DNA of 64,000 bases from Sciurus carolinensis (taxonomy: Eukaryota; Chordata; Mammalia; Rodentia; Sciuridae), in contig NC_062224.1 in assembly GCF_902686445.1 (NCBI RefSeq), positions 50,839,156 through 50,903,155 on the forward strand, given 5' to 3'. The notes under the pieces are model-generated. The model was not told the origin of the DNA and searched no databases. It saw only the letters and a program-made list of their open reading frames with translations. A program made the translations under genes and the position numbers. Shown here piece by piece: positions 1-12,240 of this stretch; positions within the stretch are counted from its first letter, which is position 1; each line of letters begins with the position of its first letter.

Positions 1-791
1 TTATCAGACGTGGAGTATAATTTGTTCCAAAGTCCCCATTACTTTTTCCTTTGTGTCTCATCCTCCCACCCCTGTTCTCTTTTCTCTATTCTGCTAATCT
101 TTCTTCTATTAATTTGTAGGTTGTTTTTTTTTAATTAGTCCATTGTCGGTGTACATAAAGGTGAAATATATTGTAGCATATTTATGTATGTACCTAGGCA
201 AATTTGGTCAGATTCATTCCATTGTTCCTTTCCCTGTTCCCAGGAGATCTTAAGAGATCTCATTTGATTTTCTTGATTTTGAAGTAACTTAAAAATATAA
301 AAAAAATTTATTTTAGCATCTACCTTTCCCCTTAATTTATAACCTTCTAATGCATGGCTGCCTTATCTGATCTGCTGTCAGTGGACATTTATGTGTATTG
401 GTGCTAGAACTTTTTTGGTCTCAGCTTTTGTAGATAGTGCCGGATTGTTTTTCCAGAGTGTTATATACCAATTTACAGGGGTATACTATATGTAACTTTT
501 TTAAGAAATTTGTCTCTCTTCCCATATTATGTTTTTTTTTCTACTGTAGAAGAATCACATACTTGTTTTAGAAGATGGAAAACAGTAGAGAATAAAATTA
601 TCTGTAGTTGCACAACCCCAAAATGGCTTGTTAGTATTTTTTATGTATTACTGCAGGACTTTTTTTGGTTTGTAATTTCCTGCTATTTTTTAAACTAGTG
701 GTTATCAATTATTTATCTGAAGTCTACTTTTATTCATCTAACATTACTAAATTGTTTTTCCAGTATTATATATCCTCATATACATAGTTTT
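1..791. other. SEPHS1 intron sequence, no gene seen
   Basis: AT-rich intronic DNA upstream of the SEPHS1 exon at 3640. No exon or clear repeat was recognised apart from short T-runs. The last 12 bases (780-791) are the left target-site duplication of the LINE-1 fragment that follows. The short open frames here have no recognisable similarity. Confidence 0.6.
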
Positions 792-1520
792 TTTTTCTTT
801 TTAAATATACATGACAGTAGAGTATATTTTGACATTATACAAAATGAAATGTAACTCCTTCTAATTAGAATTCCATTCTTGTGGCTATATATGATGTGAA
901 GTTTCACTGGTCATCTATTCATATGTGAACATAGAAGTTATGTTCGATTCATTCTACTTTCTTTCCTATTCCCATCCCCTCTCCTTTCCCTTCATTCCCC
1001 TTTGTCTAATCCAATGAACTTCTATCCCCCCACCCCACCCCCACCTTATTGTGTGTTAGCATCTACACATCAGAGAGAACATCAGTCTTTGGTGTTTGGG
1101 GCATTGGCTTATTTCACTGAGTATGATAGTCTCCAGTTCCATCCATTCACTAGCAAATGCCATAATTTCATTCTTATTTATGGCTAAGTAATATTCCATT
1201 GCATATATATATATACACACACTACATTTTCTTTATCCATTCATCCATTGAAGGGCACCTTGATTGGTTCCATAGCTTAGCTATTGTGAATTGAGCTGCC
1301 ATAAATATTGATGTGACTGTAACTATAGTATGCTGATTTTAAGTCCTTTGGGTGTATGCCGAGGAGTGGGATAACTGGGTGAAATGGTGGTTCCTTTCCA
1401 CATTTTCTGAGGGATCTCCATACTGCTTTCCAGAGTGGTTACACCAATTTGCAGTCCCACCAGTATTGTATGAATGTACCTTTTTTCCCACATCCTCACT
1501 AACATTTATTGTTACTTGTT
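792..1520 (-). mobile_element. 5'-truncated LINE-1, 3' end, antisense
   Basis: The reverse complement matches the 3' part of LINE-1 ORF2 and the 3' UTR, as in the longer LINE-1s elsewhere in this window. It lies in an intron of SEPHS1, opposite to the gene. It is flanked by a 12-bp direct repeat, atacatagtttt, at 780-791 and 1521-1532, as expected for target-primed insertion. A T-rich left end is the poly(A) tail read in reverse. A short TA/CA microsatellite lies at 1204-1222. Confidence 0.85.
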
Positions 1521-1579
1521 ATACATAGTTTTCAATGACCAAATAATTACTGTTCTACCAGGTAAGGACCACATTTTGC

Positions 1580-1778
1580 CTTTCTTTTTTTTTTTTTTTT
1601 TTTGGTGGTTCTGGGGATTGAAACCAGGGCAACTGAGCTTACATCCCCAGTCCTTTTTATTTTGTATTTTGAGATAGTGCCTTGCCAAGTTGCCCAGGTT
1701 GGCCTTGAACTTGGACTCCTCCTGCCTTAGCCTCCTAAGTTGTTAGGATTATAGGCATGTGCCATTGCACCCAGCAAC
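1580..1778 (-). mobile_element. B1-dID type dimeric SINE, antisense
   Basis: A long T-run is followed by the reversed ID-like part (ggggattgaaaccagggc) and then a reversed 7SL-like part (cctcctgccttagcctccta). This tail-first order marks a minus-strand dimeric SINE of the kind found in squirrels. Confidence 0.8.
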
Positions 1779-1859
1779 TTTTTACCTATTTGTGAACACT
1801 TTATTTTGAAATGTAAATTTTTATACTTAGCCTCTCTTGTAAAACGAGTTATAGATCTG

Positions 1860-2920
1860 TAGAAAGAAATAGAAAATAGATTGATATAACCGTAGTCGAA
1901 CTATGGGCCTTTGTCACAGATGTAAAGGCAATTCATTGAGAGAAACGTTTTCAACAAATGGTTCTGGAACAAGTGGACATTCACATACAGAACATAAATC
2001 TAGACTTAGACTTTACATGCTTCATAAAAGTAACTCCAAATGAATTAGACCTAAATGTAAAACAAAAGTATAAAACTCTAGGAAGATAACTTAGAAAATT
2101 TAGATGACCTTAGATTTGGAGGAGACTTTTCAGGTAAAACACCAAAAATACTCTCTGTGAAAGAAAAATTGGGTAAGTTGGACTTCATTAGTATAAGTCT
2201 TCTACTTTGTGAGAGAGACTGTTAAGATGAAAAGCTAAGCCTCAGACTGGGAGAAACTATCCGATAAAGGTCTGGTGGCCAAAGTAAATGAAGAACTCTT
2301 AGAAGTCAACCATTAGTTTTCCCAAAGAAAATCCAGTTTAAAAAAAAAAGAAATGGACCAAACCCCCTAACATACACATCACCAAAGAAGATACACAGTT
2401 GACAAACATAAAAAGATACATAGCCTTAGATGTCATTAGGGAATTGCAAATTAAAACCAAGAGTTACCCTACACACCTATTAGAATGGCTAAAATCTGGA
2501 AGACTGACAACAAGTGCTGGCAAGGATGTGGAGCAACGGGCATTACTACCATGTGATCCAGCAATTGTGCTCTTGATTTACACCCCTGAAGACTTAAATT
2601 CACACAGTAACCTACATGTAAATGTTTATAACAACTTTATTCATAATTTTATAATCACTAAAACTTAGAAGCAACCAGGAAGTTTCTCAGTAGGTCAACA
2701 GGTAAACAACTGGCACATCCAGATGATAAAAAGAAATGTGCTATCATACTATGAAAAGACCTGGAAGACCCTATGTGGAAGAAACCAGTCTGAAAAGGCT
2801 TCTGCAATATATGATGCATCTGTAGCACATTCTGGAAAAGGCAAAACTGTAGAGACAGTAAAATGATCATTGACTGCCAAGGGTTTGGGGGAGGGAGGGT
2901 TACTAAGCAGAGCACAAGAT
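1860..2920 (+). mobile_element. Old LINE-1 fragment
   Basis: Diverged sequence resembling the 3' part of LINE-1 ORF2 and what follows it, for example a sense motif near 1951 (acaaatggttctggaacaag) and one near 2520 (gcaaggatgtggagcaacgg). It has many stops and is much older than the LINE-1 at 19265. Its edges are approximate. Confidence 0.65.
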
Positions 2921-3639
2921 TTTTAGAGCAGTAGAACTACTCTGCATGAGACTGTAATGTTGGGTGGAAGTTGTTATACATTTCTAAATGTGTAGAATTA
3001 GCACACACAACCCTCATGTGAGTTACAGATTTTAGTTGATAGGTAAGTATTTGACTCATTGTGCTGTGGATGCAAAATGTTCATGTAGGCAAAACTGGGG
3101 GAGGGTCATGTGGGACCTCTCTACCCTGACCTCAAACTCCAAAATATAGTCTATTGATAGATACTCTTTTTAATTAAAAAGTTCTTTCAGATAATTGATC
3201 TCTAACTGGAATACTTTGATTTTAAGTCAACAGTTTTTAAAAGTCTTTGGATTTAGGATGAGATCTAAATTACCTTCTGTTGAATAATTCCTCTGTATAG
3301 TTTTTGTTAGCATACTGAAAGTTGCTCTTGATTGAAACCACTGATAGGTTCCAGGCAGTTTAGATTGAAATAGATCAGGGTTGGGGCGAATCTCAGGGTT
3401 AGAGTACTTGCCTGGCTTATGCAAAGCCTGGGTTCCATCCCCAGCACCACAAAAAGAGGAAGGAAAGGAGGAAGAGAAATCAGATTTTCACTGATTTTGC
3501 TAATTCTATAATACTATCTTTTCATTATTCCTGTTTGTCATCTCACTGACAAATGAGATTTCACTAGTGTATGTGTGATTTTTAAGTTCCTCAACTCAGG
3601 GTGTTTTTTTCTCAAGACTCCCTCCTCTGACTCTCTCAG
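2921..3639. other. SEPHS1 intron, 3' part
   Basis: Intronic sequence leading to the acceptor of the SEPHS1 exon. A worn ID-like SINE seems to lie at about 3380-3460 (gcctgggttccatccccagc, then an A-rich tail). A pyrimidine-rich tract at 3606-3637 ends in the AG at 3638-3639. No other feature was recognised. Confidence 0.55.
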
Positions 3640-3852
3640 CTGCAGGACTCATGCACACGTTCAATGCCCACGCAGCCACTGACATCACGGGCTTCGGGAT
3701 CTTGGGCCACGCACAGAATCTGGCCAAGCAACAGAGGAATGAGGTGTCGTTTGTGATTCACAACCTCCCTGTACTGGCCAAGATGGCTGCCGTGAGCAAA
3801 GCCTGTGGGAACATGTTCGGTCTCATGCATGGGACCTGCCCGGAGACGTCAG
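3640..3852 (+). CDS. SEPHS1: SEPHS1, penultimate coding exon (selenophosphate synthetase 1)
   Basis: The exon encodes about 71 residues of the C-terminal AIRS (PurM-like) domain of SEPHS1, including the conserved [10 protein letters not shown] motif and the stretch [17 protein letters not shown]. It starts after a good polypyrimidine tract and AG at 3638-3639. A second AG six bases later (ctgcag) is possible, but the first fits the family sequence. It ends at 3852 before a gtatgg donor, in phase 1. SEPHS proteins belong to the selenide,water dikinase family. SEPHS1 has a non-Sec residue at the active site, works poorly on selenide and is tied to redox and vitamin B6-related roles. The active-site exons lie upstream of this window. 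Protein identity to the human gene looks essentially complete. Confidence 0.97.
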
Positions 3853-5448
3853 GTATGGGATCCTGGGCCCAAGTCTGAGGGCTGAACTTAGGCCAATGGT
3901 AGGCTCTGAGAAAGCAGCGGCCCAGTGTGTGAGGGTGTCTCCACTTTGTGAGGGCAGTCCTAATTATGGTTGCCTCCGCGTGGGTTTCCAGTCCCTGCCA
4001 TGTGTGAACAAGAGCCGTATTTTGAGTGTTCCTGTCTTCTCCTTTTGGATATAGGAATATAAATAGCAATGGTACGGGAGTGGGAGAATGTGGGAAAGAT
4101 AAATCATTACCCAACTGTCATTGGAAGCTTAGCATTTGAAATAAGCTAATACCTGTAGAAGACATTGAACAGATTATAATTTTTTTCTTGAAAAAAAAGT
4201 CTAAAATTGTTCTTTTAAGAGTGAAATAGAGCTGGGTGCCGTGGTGCATGTCTATAATCCCAGCAACTCCGGAGGCTGAGGTAGGAGGATCACAGGTTCC
4301 AAGCCAGTCTTAGCAACTTAGTAAGGCTATAAGCAACCTTTTTATTATAAGACCCTGTCTCAAAATAAAAAGGGCTGAGGATGTGGCTCAGTGATTAAGT
4401 GCCCTTGGGTTCAATCCCTGGTACCAAAAAAGAAGTAAAATAGTGTATTGTCTTCGAAGTCCTCCCGCCATTTCTCCCTTTGTGCTTTATCTTGACTCTT
4501 AAATACTATTGTCTAGACCTGACCCCCAGAACACCTGACATCAGATCTGGAGTGGTCCTGGTACCCTGGAACATTCTGTTATAGGCAGAGGTAGAGATCA
4601 CAAAGCCCTGCCCTGCCCACTTCAGCCCCTTTGAAGTGGCTTGGAATTTCAGTACTCCATCAGGCCTCTCATGGCCTTCAATAAGGACCCTTCAACTTCC
4701 TGCTTAAAATAAGAAAAGTTCTGTCTTAAAGCAAGCAGAGATTCCTCTTGGTTATCTGGTTGGAACAGTGTCTGCCACCTATTGGTAACGGGAGGGGGGG
4801 GGTGGATTTTGAATGAGTTAATGAATATTACCATACCAATCACTTAAATTTGTTTCTTTTATTCAGAAATGAGAAGTTATTACTTTTTTAATAAAAGTAC
4901 ACTGTATACAATTGTTCCTGTCCTGCATTAATTTTTACTTAGAAACAAATTTTTTTTCTGGCCTAGTTACTAGAAATAGTAATTATTTTAATTGTGTGGG
5001 GTTTTTTTGTTTGTTTGTTTGTTTTGAAGATAATGAGGCAGGACTAGAACCTAGATACCTTGAGGTATCTTTCATGAGTCTTAAAATACAAAGGAGTGGT
5101 TTTGGTGAGATAAGGAATCCAAATTGAAAAGCAGCATTTCTATTCATTTGTAAATATTTCTTTCAATGTGTTGTGAAAAAAATAGCCACCACATGTTACT
5201 GAAGCCCCAGCACCTTACTACACACAGCATTAAATGGTTCGCAGATAGGTCATTGTCATAGTTTACCAAGGAATTGTTTTGTCTATGGGATAGGGCGAGC
5301 CTCTTAGTTTAATGGAAAAAGCAAATCGATTAAGTTGTTGGCTGAATTTAGATGTGTGTAGAAGTTTTTAGTAGAGGCAGAGAAACAGAGAAACTGCTCC
5401 AGCTCATAATATCACGATAATGGTAATTCTTTTCTTTTCCTTTGCCAG
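3853..5448 (+). other. SEPHS1: Last intron of SEPHS1
   Basis: The intron runs from the gtatgg donor at 3853 to the tttgccag acceptor at 5441-5448. It contains a plus-strand dimeric SINE (4230-4432), a G-run at 4791-4802 and AT-rich sequence. No other exon was seen. Confidence 0.85.
4230..4432 (+). mobile_element. B1-dID type dimeric SINE
   Basis: A 7SL-like monomer (gctgggtgccgtggtgcatg, then ggaggctgaggtaggaggat) is followed by an ID-like part (ggctgaggatgtggctcagt) and an A-rich tail. It lies in the last SEPHS1 intron. Confidence 0.85.
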
Positions 5449-5663
5449 GAGGCCTTCTAATCTGTTTACCACGTGAGCAAGCAGCTCGGTTCTGTGCAGA
5501 GATAAAGTCCCCCAAGTATGGCGAAGGTCACCAAGCATGGATTATTGGGATTGTAGAGAAGGGCAACCGTACCGCCAGAATCATAGACAAGCCCCGGATC
5601 ATCGAAGTTGCACCACAAGTGGCCACTCAAAATGTGAATCCCACACCTGGTGCCACCTCCTAA
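5449..5663 (+). CDS. SEPHS1: SEPHS1, last coding exon with stop codon
   Basis: Begins after the tttgccag acceptor. The split Gly codon from the previous exon (G plus GA) keeps the frame. It encodes the C-terminus, starting [15 protein letters not shown] and ending NPTPGATS, followed by TAA at 5661-5663. The family protein is 392 residues and this end matches exactly, so the gene is intact here. With the preceding exon it completes the C-terminal lobe of the ATP-binding selenophosphate synthetase fold. SEPHS1 lies just upstream of PHYH in the same direction in other mammals, which fits the PHYH copies found further along this window. Confidence 0.97.
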
Positions 5664-8340
5664 TGTAGAGAAATAGCTATTTGGTTTTGTTTTTAAATAG
5701 ATCTATTTCCTTTATCATCACTTCAATTAAAGACTGTAAGCAACAAGAAAAATCTCATTGTGTCTACACATCTGGTGACCTTAGGTCAATTTGTGAGTGG
5801 ATACAATTAATAAAATGAAATCCATGGCCTTCTTTTCCTGTTACATTAACTGAAGATGCACCTAATCTTGAGGCAGCTTCTGAGTTGAGAATTATATTGT
5901 TATCCAATACTGTTGATTCATTTTGAATCTTTAGACATGTATCTCTTGCCGCATAGGCTCTTTCTAAAGGTGCTTTCACACAGCACAGACATTACCGAGA
6001 GTAGTGTCACATAGCAGTTGTGTCTTTTCATTTTATGTATATTTATCATATCAGTCTGGTCTTTTTTTTGTGTCTTGGATGGTATTCTGGAAGGACAGAA
6101 TTGGTAAGTGACAAGTTGGTCTCCCGGTAGTAAGAAGGTTGCATGATTCTTTTGCGTCTTTGATTTGTAAAGCTGAGACTAATAATTCAAGAGCATCTCT
6201 TTGACCCAGGACATTCTCCAATAGTGCATTCAGTTCCACAAGGCAAGTGCTTCAGTCTGCATGGAAAGCACTTTGAAGACAAAAAAGAAATGTTATTTCT
6301 TTTTTTTCTAGCCTTCCTGATATTTACAGTAATATCATTAACTTTTCTTTACTGATAGCAAAAAAGAATACTTTTTGCAATGTAATTAGATGTTCTATAG
6401 TGCAACGAGGAATTGCCTTCCAATAGGGGGTTCATGTATAATACTCATTTACAATTCAATATATAATTAACTACGCAAATAATTTTTAAATATAATCAAT
6501 AATAAAGACTGTTGTGTGGATGGTAGTGTTTAATACATTTTATATTTTGTATAGTGATTTCAGGCCTTTCGTTTTCTCAAAATCAGCAGCTCTTTAGCCT
6601 AATTCCTAGCATTATTTTGTCCTTTGCGCTAGTACTTTTTGTGCACGCTTTTTGTGATCTGTTAAAAATCTGCATTGCCAACATTGCAGCTCGAACTTAA
6701 AACTTGTTATTCAAATAAATATTTAATTTTTTTAATTGCTCTTGTATAATCAGATGCCCCTTTTAGTATTATTTTAGAAGCATTGGGAGGGTTTTGCCTA
6801 AAGTACAATTTATTGGGGAAAACTAGATTTTAGTTTTATAAAACTTTTAAGTCTTTCATGGGACCTATATTTTCTTGAATTAAATTTTGTAGTTCTAGAA
6901 CAAATAGGCAATCTAAAGAGGTGTTACCTGTGTTACTTAAAAGCAGAGGCTTCCTTATATTTTAACTTACTAAGCAGTCAGGAGGATTCTGGGCGTTAAG
7001 CACAAGGGCGCTGTGTCTTCCCATGTCTTCAAAAGGAGAAGCGCGGGGGTGCTGGACCTCCGCAAGGCTCTGAAGGCTTCCTGCTCACTGGCACTGCAGC
7101 TGCACTACGAACCCAGCGATCCTCGCCAAAGGAACCTCCACCATGACGCGAAGCTCCCTGGAAGCCAGGGTCTGCAGGCCACCCTCGTGTGCACTTGGGA
7201 CTGAGGCCCTCAGAGGCGGGCAGTGCAGAGGAGGCTGCCACAGACTGGCAATATTGGACATTTTATAGGAATTTATACAGATGTTGATCCTTAAAAGCTG
7301 CACGCCTGTGGTCTGCAAAATAAAATGTGTTGGAAACCTCTGAGTACAAAAACACTGTTGAGCTTTTTTTTTCTTGTTCCTTTTTTTTTTTTTTTAAACA
7401 GGTGATGAATAAATCTGATCTACTTTTGGTGTAGCTTAGGTCTCAGTGATGCTCTCCTTGGTGGCAGGTCCAACAAGAGGAAGTAAGCTGAACTGGATTA
7501 TGCCCTTCAACTTTGTAAAGATTGATGTTCATAAAGAGAAAAATGTCTGGGACTTAGACATCCATGTGATTCACAGATTCCAGGAGGAAGAACTTAAGTG
7601 GTATTTTTCAGAGAGTGACCCAGATACTCCTGCATTAGAATCCCTTGGGGGTTATTTGTCAAAGGGACATTCCTACCCTTTCCCTCAGACCATGAAATCA
7701 GAATTTCTGGGATTTGGGATAAAGGAATCTGTCTTTTAAATATGTACCCAGAACTGTTGATCTAAAAGGAATGTTGCAGATTTAAAAGGAAAGAAGGAAG
7801 AGGGTGAACTTGGATTTGTAATATGCTTCTCTTTTTTTTTTTTTTAATTGGTCATTCTCTCTTTAATCCCTGTGTCTGAGCTATGGCCCAGCAAGGGGGA
7901 ATGAATGACAGTCACCTTGAATCAGGTGATTGTCAGTATTTGAGTTCTTGGCAATTATGAGCAATTAAGTTATTCAACCTCCTGGTAGCACTTTAAACAC
8001 TGAAGTGTGTTTATCTTAGTGTACTAATTTATTTTCTGTAAGTAGTGCAGATGTAGTAGCAACCCAAAATGGGTCTATCAGAATACACAGGGTTAGTGAA
8101 TATAGTGAATATAGTCCAAAGCAGCTGGAACCTGGTGCAGTCCTTTGGGGTATCAGTAGTTGTTTGCAAAGGAATCCAATTGTAGTGGGTTGTACATGCT
8201 GTGTCAAAACATTGTGCTTCTAAGAAAATTTTCAATATTGTGTAATCAGTAGTATACTTTAGGGCTCAGTAGTTTAAAATAACAGTGTACAGTAGTGTTC
8301 CAGGTTCTGCATGCCTTGTACTGAATAAATGTGTCCTAAA
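5664..8340 (+). other. SEPHS1: Probable SEPHS1 3' UTR with several poly(A) signals
   Basis: Sequence downstream of the SEPHS1 stop that is low in SINEs. Candidate poly(A) signals are ATTAAA at 5726-5731, AATAAA at 6714-6719, AATAAA at 7319-7324 and AATAAA at 8324-8329. The signal at 7319 would give a 3' UTR of about 1.7 kb. A GC-richer patch lies at about 6985-7260. A worn MER5-like hAT transposon remnant lies at about 7620-7745. The true transcript end cannot be fixed from sequence alone. Confidence 0.55.
7620..7745 (+). repeat. MER5-like (hAT-Charlie) DNA transposon remnant
   Basis: Diverged sequence with the typical order of MER5 elements: a gcattagaatcccttggggg block, then catgaaatcagaatttctgg, then ggaatctgtcttttaaa. 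A 97-residue open frame over this stretch is not a gene. Confidence 0.5.
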
Positions 8341-9272
8341 TGGTTCTAATTATAGATGTATGAACCAGCCAATTTCAGTCTGAATTTAGCAGTGCCTTTA
8401 AAGAGTTTTGATTGAGTCCTAAAACTTAGTTTTATACTGTAGACATCAGAATAATTGGATAAGCATAGAACTAGATGCTTGAGATACCTAACTGGGTTGT
8501 GTACACACACATACCTTGAGCTACTCATTTCCACATCTGGCATTTGCATTAACATTTTCAACAGTCATTTCTGCCTTTACTCATTAAGGATCCACACATT
8601 GGGCAACCATTAAACATGCCAAGGATTACGAAGAAAGTACACTAAATCCTGGTAAAGTGGAACATGGGAATATCATTTTGCTTTTATTTAAACTCTTGAT
8701 TGAGAATGGGGTAGGTGGATTAGACAAGGCCTCCAAGTAAAATTATAAGACAAGGTGCTTCTAGGTTTCTAGAAGTGATCCAAATTGCTGAATCTAGGCT
8801 TGCTGTAGGTGCCAAATGCTTTGGTTAATCAGTAAATGATGGGCAAGTAGGGCTTGCACTTGTTCTGCATAGGGTTTTCTATGTTTCACAAAACTCAAAT
8901 ATCTGTGCACATACAGTTGATGTTTTCAGTAGTTTTTGATTGTCCTTCCTAGCTCATGTTGCTTTTAGCGGAGTCATGCTTAGGAGAACTGCATGTAGTG
9001 AAGCCCATCAAAACTTCATGGAGAAAAACAGCTAACTAGATTGGTAATCTGATTTCAAGAAAGCCAGTGTATTTTCTATTTATTGTATTTCAGGAATAAG
9101 CAAGTGTACATAGAAATGTATGGGAGCTTTAAAAACATTGATCATTATCTAGTCACATTTTGTGAGGTTTTCAGTAATCATAAAATTGGTGTCTAGAATG
9201 TACCCCTGTTTTGGGCCCATATTGGGGAATGAAGAAAATTATAGTATTTCAACCCTTCTGTTTCTATTTATT
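8341..9272. other. Intergenic stretch, nothing recognised
   Basis: AT-rich single-copy-looking DNA between the probable SEPHS1 3' end and the ID SINE at 9287. Open frames are short and have no recognised similarity. Confidence 0.5.
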
Positions 9273-9286
9273 AAAAGCTAGATTTT

Positions 9287-9382
9287 GGGGCTGGGGAAAT
9301 AGCTCAGTTGGTAAAGTGCTTGCCTTGCAAGCACAAGGCCCTGGGTTCGATCCCCAGCACCACACAAAAAAAAAAAAAAAAA
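9287..9382 (+). mobile_element. ID SINE, young insertion
   Basis: tRNA-derived SINE with a near-intact A box (tagctcagttggtaaagtgc) and B box (ggttcgatcc) and a long A tail. The flanking 14-bp duplication aaaagctagatttt at 9273-9286 and 9383-9396 is perfect, so the insertion is recent. Confidence 0.93.
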
Positions 9383-9824
9383 AAAAGCTAGATTTTATTT
9401 CCAGCACATTACATAATACGAAGAAGAATCAGACACATAATTTTTCAAACATTAGCATAATATGGTTTACCTTTGCAATTCTAAGTTGTGAAAGTAAGCA
9501 GCCACTGTCTACCTTATTGCCAATCAAATCAGTCTAGTAAATGCATTAAGTTTTGTAATGCTTAAAGTCCAGGTTGACATTTTCCCCGACTTACTCTTTA
9601 GAAAAATTCTAAACATACAGAAAAGTTGAAAAATAGAATGGATACTCTTAGAAATGTTGATTTGTTGATATGCCTAAAATTTGCTTTCTTCATAGGTAAC
9701 GTAAACATACACATCATTTGTAGGGGCAGAAACATTTGCATGGGTGAACTGCAGGCATAGTAACTACCTAGTAAAAGAGGGTGGTAAACTTTCACCTGTT
9801 TTACTTTTTCCTTCTTCTTTATTT

Positions 9825-10168
9825 ATTTTGTAGTGCTGGGTATCAAACCCAGGGCCTTGCCTGTGTTAGGCAAGTGCAAGCCCCATGCACACTATTCTGA
9901 AGCACTTCCCACAGGTTAATCAGATTGCTTTTCACCTTGCCTTACTGTTCCCATGGCAGTTCTTATAGGCTTTCGTTTTTGTTTTGTCATACTTGGGATT
10001 GAACCCAGGAGTGTTCTGACTGAGTTACATCCCATCTCTTTTTTAAATTTTATTTTGAGATAGAGTCTTGATAAGTTGCTAAACTGGCCTCGAACTTGAG
10101 ATCTGTCAGCTTCAGCCAGCCTCCCAAGTAGTTGGAATTACAGATGTGCACTGCCGCACCCAGCAAAT
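9825..10168 (-). mobile_element. Two antisense SINEs (worn ID, then B1-dID)
   Basis: At 9831-9912 a reversed ID-like unit (gtgctgggtatcaaacccag). At about 9983-10168 a reversed dimeric SINE with the ID-like part first (acttgggattgaacccagga) and the 7SL-like part after it (cctcccaagtagttggaatt). Confidence 0.75.
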
Positions 10169-10284
10169 TTTATAGTCTTAAGGGAAGAACAAAATAATTT
10201 TCAGAATATAAAAAAGAAAATTGAGGTGAGCAAACCAAAAGAAGTACCAAATGAGGGCCAGAGCTTTTTAGAAATTGTCACAGA

Positions 10285-10376
10285 GACTGGAGGTGTGCCT
10301 CAGTGGCAGAGTGCATGCAAGTGTGAGGTGCGGGTTCAATCCCCAACCCTGCAAGAAAACAAAAACACTCCCTCCC
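10285..10376 (+). mobile_element. Worn ID-like SINE
   Basis: ID-like A box region (gtgcctcagtggcagagtgc) and B box region (cgggttcaatccccaaccct), followed by a short A-rich tail. It is clearly diverged. Confidence 0.65.
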
Positions 10377-10792
10377 CCCACGTACGTTATGTACTGCTGT
10401 TTCCTTTCACTTATGTCCTGGAAATAATTGCCTATCATACTTAACGAAAGGAATGTCCTCATTTATTTTAATCCTATCCTGATATGAACCATGTATGGTT
10501 GTAGGATATTTGGTCATGAAAATATATATACTGAAGAAGTTTCCAATTGTCTCCAGCTCTCCGTATGCTTTGACATTTGCAAATCACGGAAATGTTGAAA
10601 ACCTAAATGTTGTACTTTCATACCCTACTGAAAAGTAATTCTTCACTTGACTTTCCATGGCAGTGTGCCAGAACTGATTTCTGTTCAATGCTAAATTCGT
10701 GGATCGTAGTTACCTGCCAGGCGCTCTGCTGGGCGTGAGATGGAAATGTGAGTTACGAAAAAAAAAAAAGTTTTTAAAAAGCCAGAAAACTG

Positions 10793-11112
10793 CCGGGCAT
10801 GGTGAGGGCACAGGCCTCTAATTCCAGTGACTTGGGAGGCTGAGGCAGGAGAAATTGCAAGTTCAAAGACAGCCTCAGCAACTTAGCAAGGCCCTAAGCA
10901 ACTTAGCAAGACCCTGTTTCAAAATAAAAAGTGAAGGGGCTGGGGAGATAGCTCAGTCGGTAGATAGAGTGCTTGCCTTGCAAGCACAAGACCCTGGGTT
11001 CGGTCCCCAGCACTGCAAAAAAAAAAAAAAAAAAGGGAAAAAGAAAACGACTGGGGATGTGGCTCAGTTGTTTAAGTGCCCCTCGGTTCACTGCCTGGTA
11101 TAAGGAAAAAAA
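10793..11112 (+). mobile_element. B1-dID SINE interrupted by an ID SINE
   Basis: The 7SL-like monomer (gccgggcatggtgagggcac) runs to about 10936. A complete ID element with an A tail then occupies about 10937-11037. The ID-like second half of the host SINE (gactggggatgtggctcagt) resumes at about 11050 and ends in an A-rich tail. This is a nested insertion, with the younger ID inside the older dimer. Confidence 0.85.
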
Positions 11113-11219
11113 AGAAGCCAGAAAACTTGAGTAACAAAGCTATTGAACTGTCACTAAATTCTCCCCTTCTCTAGTTTTGAAGCTCTTTAAAGTTATTCAA
11201 GAACAGGAAAGTGATTGAA

Positions 11220-11690
11220 ATGCAAAACAAATACATCCATGTGTAACAAAATACCCGAGAAAAACAATTTAGAGGAGGATAGACATGTGGTTCACAGTTG
11301 GACATTTCAGTCCAAGGTCCGCCATTCTATTGCTTTGGGCCTGAGGCAAGGCAGACATCATGGTGGAAGGGTGTGATGAAGGAAACCTGCTCATTTCCTG
11401 GTGACTGAGAAGCAGAGGGAGAGAAGAAGGGGTCAGGAAAAAGATATGCTCTTCTAGGGCATTTCCCCAGTCAGGTACTTCCTCCAACGAGGCCTGACCT
11501 ACAGTTTCCACCAACTCCCAATAATGCCATTAAATTACAAATTCATCAATGAATCAATTCTTTGATGAGATCTGAGCCCTCATGATCCAATCACTTTTCC
11601 AAAGGCCCCACCTCTGAACATTGCTGCATTGGGGACCAAACCAAATATGAGCCTTTAGGGAATATTCTAGATTCAAAACATAACTATACA
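11220..11690 (-). mobile_element. MaLR-type LTR remnant, antisense
   Basis: Contains the reversed landmarks of mammalian MaLR LTRs: ccctcatgatccaatcactt, ggccccacctctgaacattg and a terminal ccaaaccaaatatgag region. It is diverged, with no clear edges or target duplication. Confidence 0.6.
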
Positions 11691-11749
11691 TTCATATATT
11701 TCTAGAACCACTACTGCTCAGAAACAAAGGGGTATTCAATACATGGGTA

Positions 11750-12240
11750 GGTGGGTGAGAATAGAGGTCTATGTTTATATTCTATTGCTGCTGTTGCAAA
11801 TTACCAAAAGCTTGGTGACTTAAAACCACATATTCCTTTAAGTTATAACAGTTTTGTCGCTCAGAACTTGGGGCTAAAATCAAGATGTTGGCAGAGCTGT
11901 ATTTCTCTTGTAGGCTCAAGAGGAGACTCCATTCCTTTTTCAGTTTCTTTCTTTTTTTTTTTTTTTTTTGTACTGGGGATTGAACTCAGGGGCACTCGAC
12001 CACCAAGTCACATCCCCAGCTCTATTTTGTATTTTCTTTGGAGACAGGGTCTCACTGAGTTGCTTAGTGCCTCGATTTTTGCTGAGGCTGGCTTTGAACC
12101 GCCTATCCTCCTGCCCCAGCCTCCTGAGCTGCTGGGATTACAGGTGTGCATCACTGTACGTAGCTCATTTTCCAGTTTCTAGGGTCTACCCAGACTCCTT
12201 TCCTCCTAGCCCTTTTCCACCATCCTCAAAACCAAGTATT
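11750..12240. repeat. Ancient mammal-wide repeat with an antisense dimeric SINE inside
   Basis: The flanks (about 11780-11945 and 12166-12240) read like an old mammalian repeat with gcaaattaccaaaagcttgg and gggctaaaatcaagatgttg blocks. I cannot name its family safely. An antisense B1-dID SINE with a T-run start occupies about 11948-12166 and interrupts it. Confidence 0.55.

Noticed and set aside
7446..7739. 97-residue open frame
   Set aside because: Its 3' half lies in a MER5-like transposon remnant and there is no recognised domain.
9287..11037. tRNA-Ala-like genes with A and B boxes (also at 13936, 24368 and 60882)
   Set aside because: They have A tails, target duplications and lack a full tRNA 3' half. 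These are ID SINEs.
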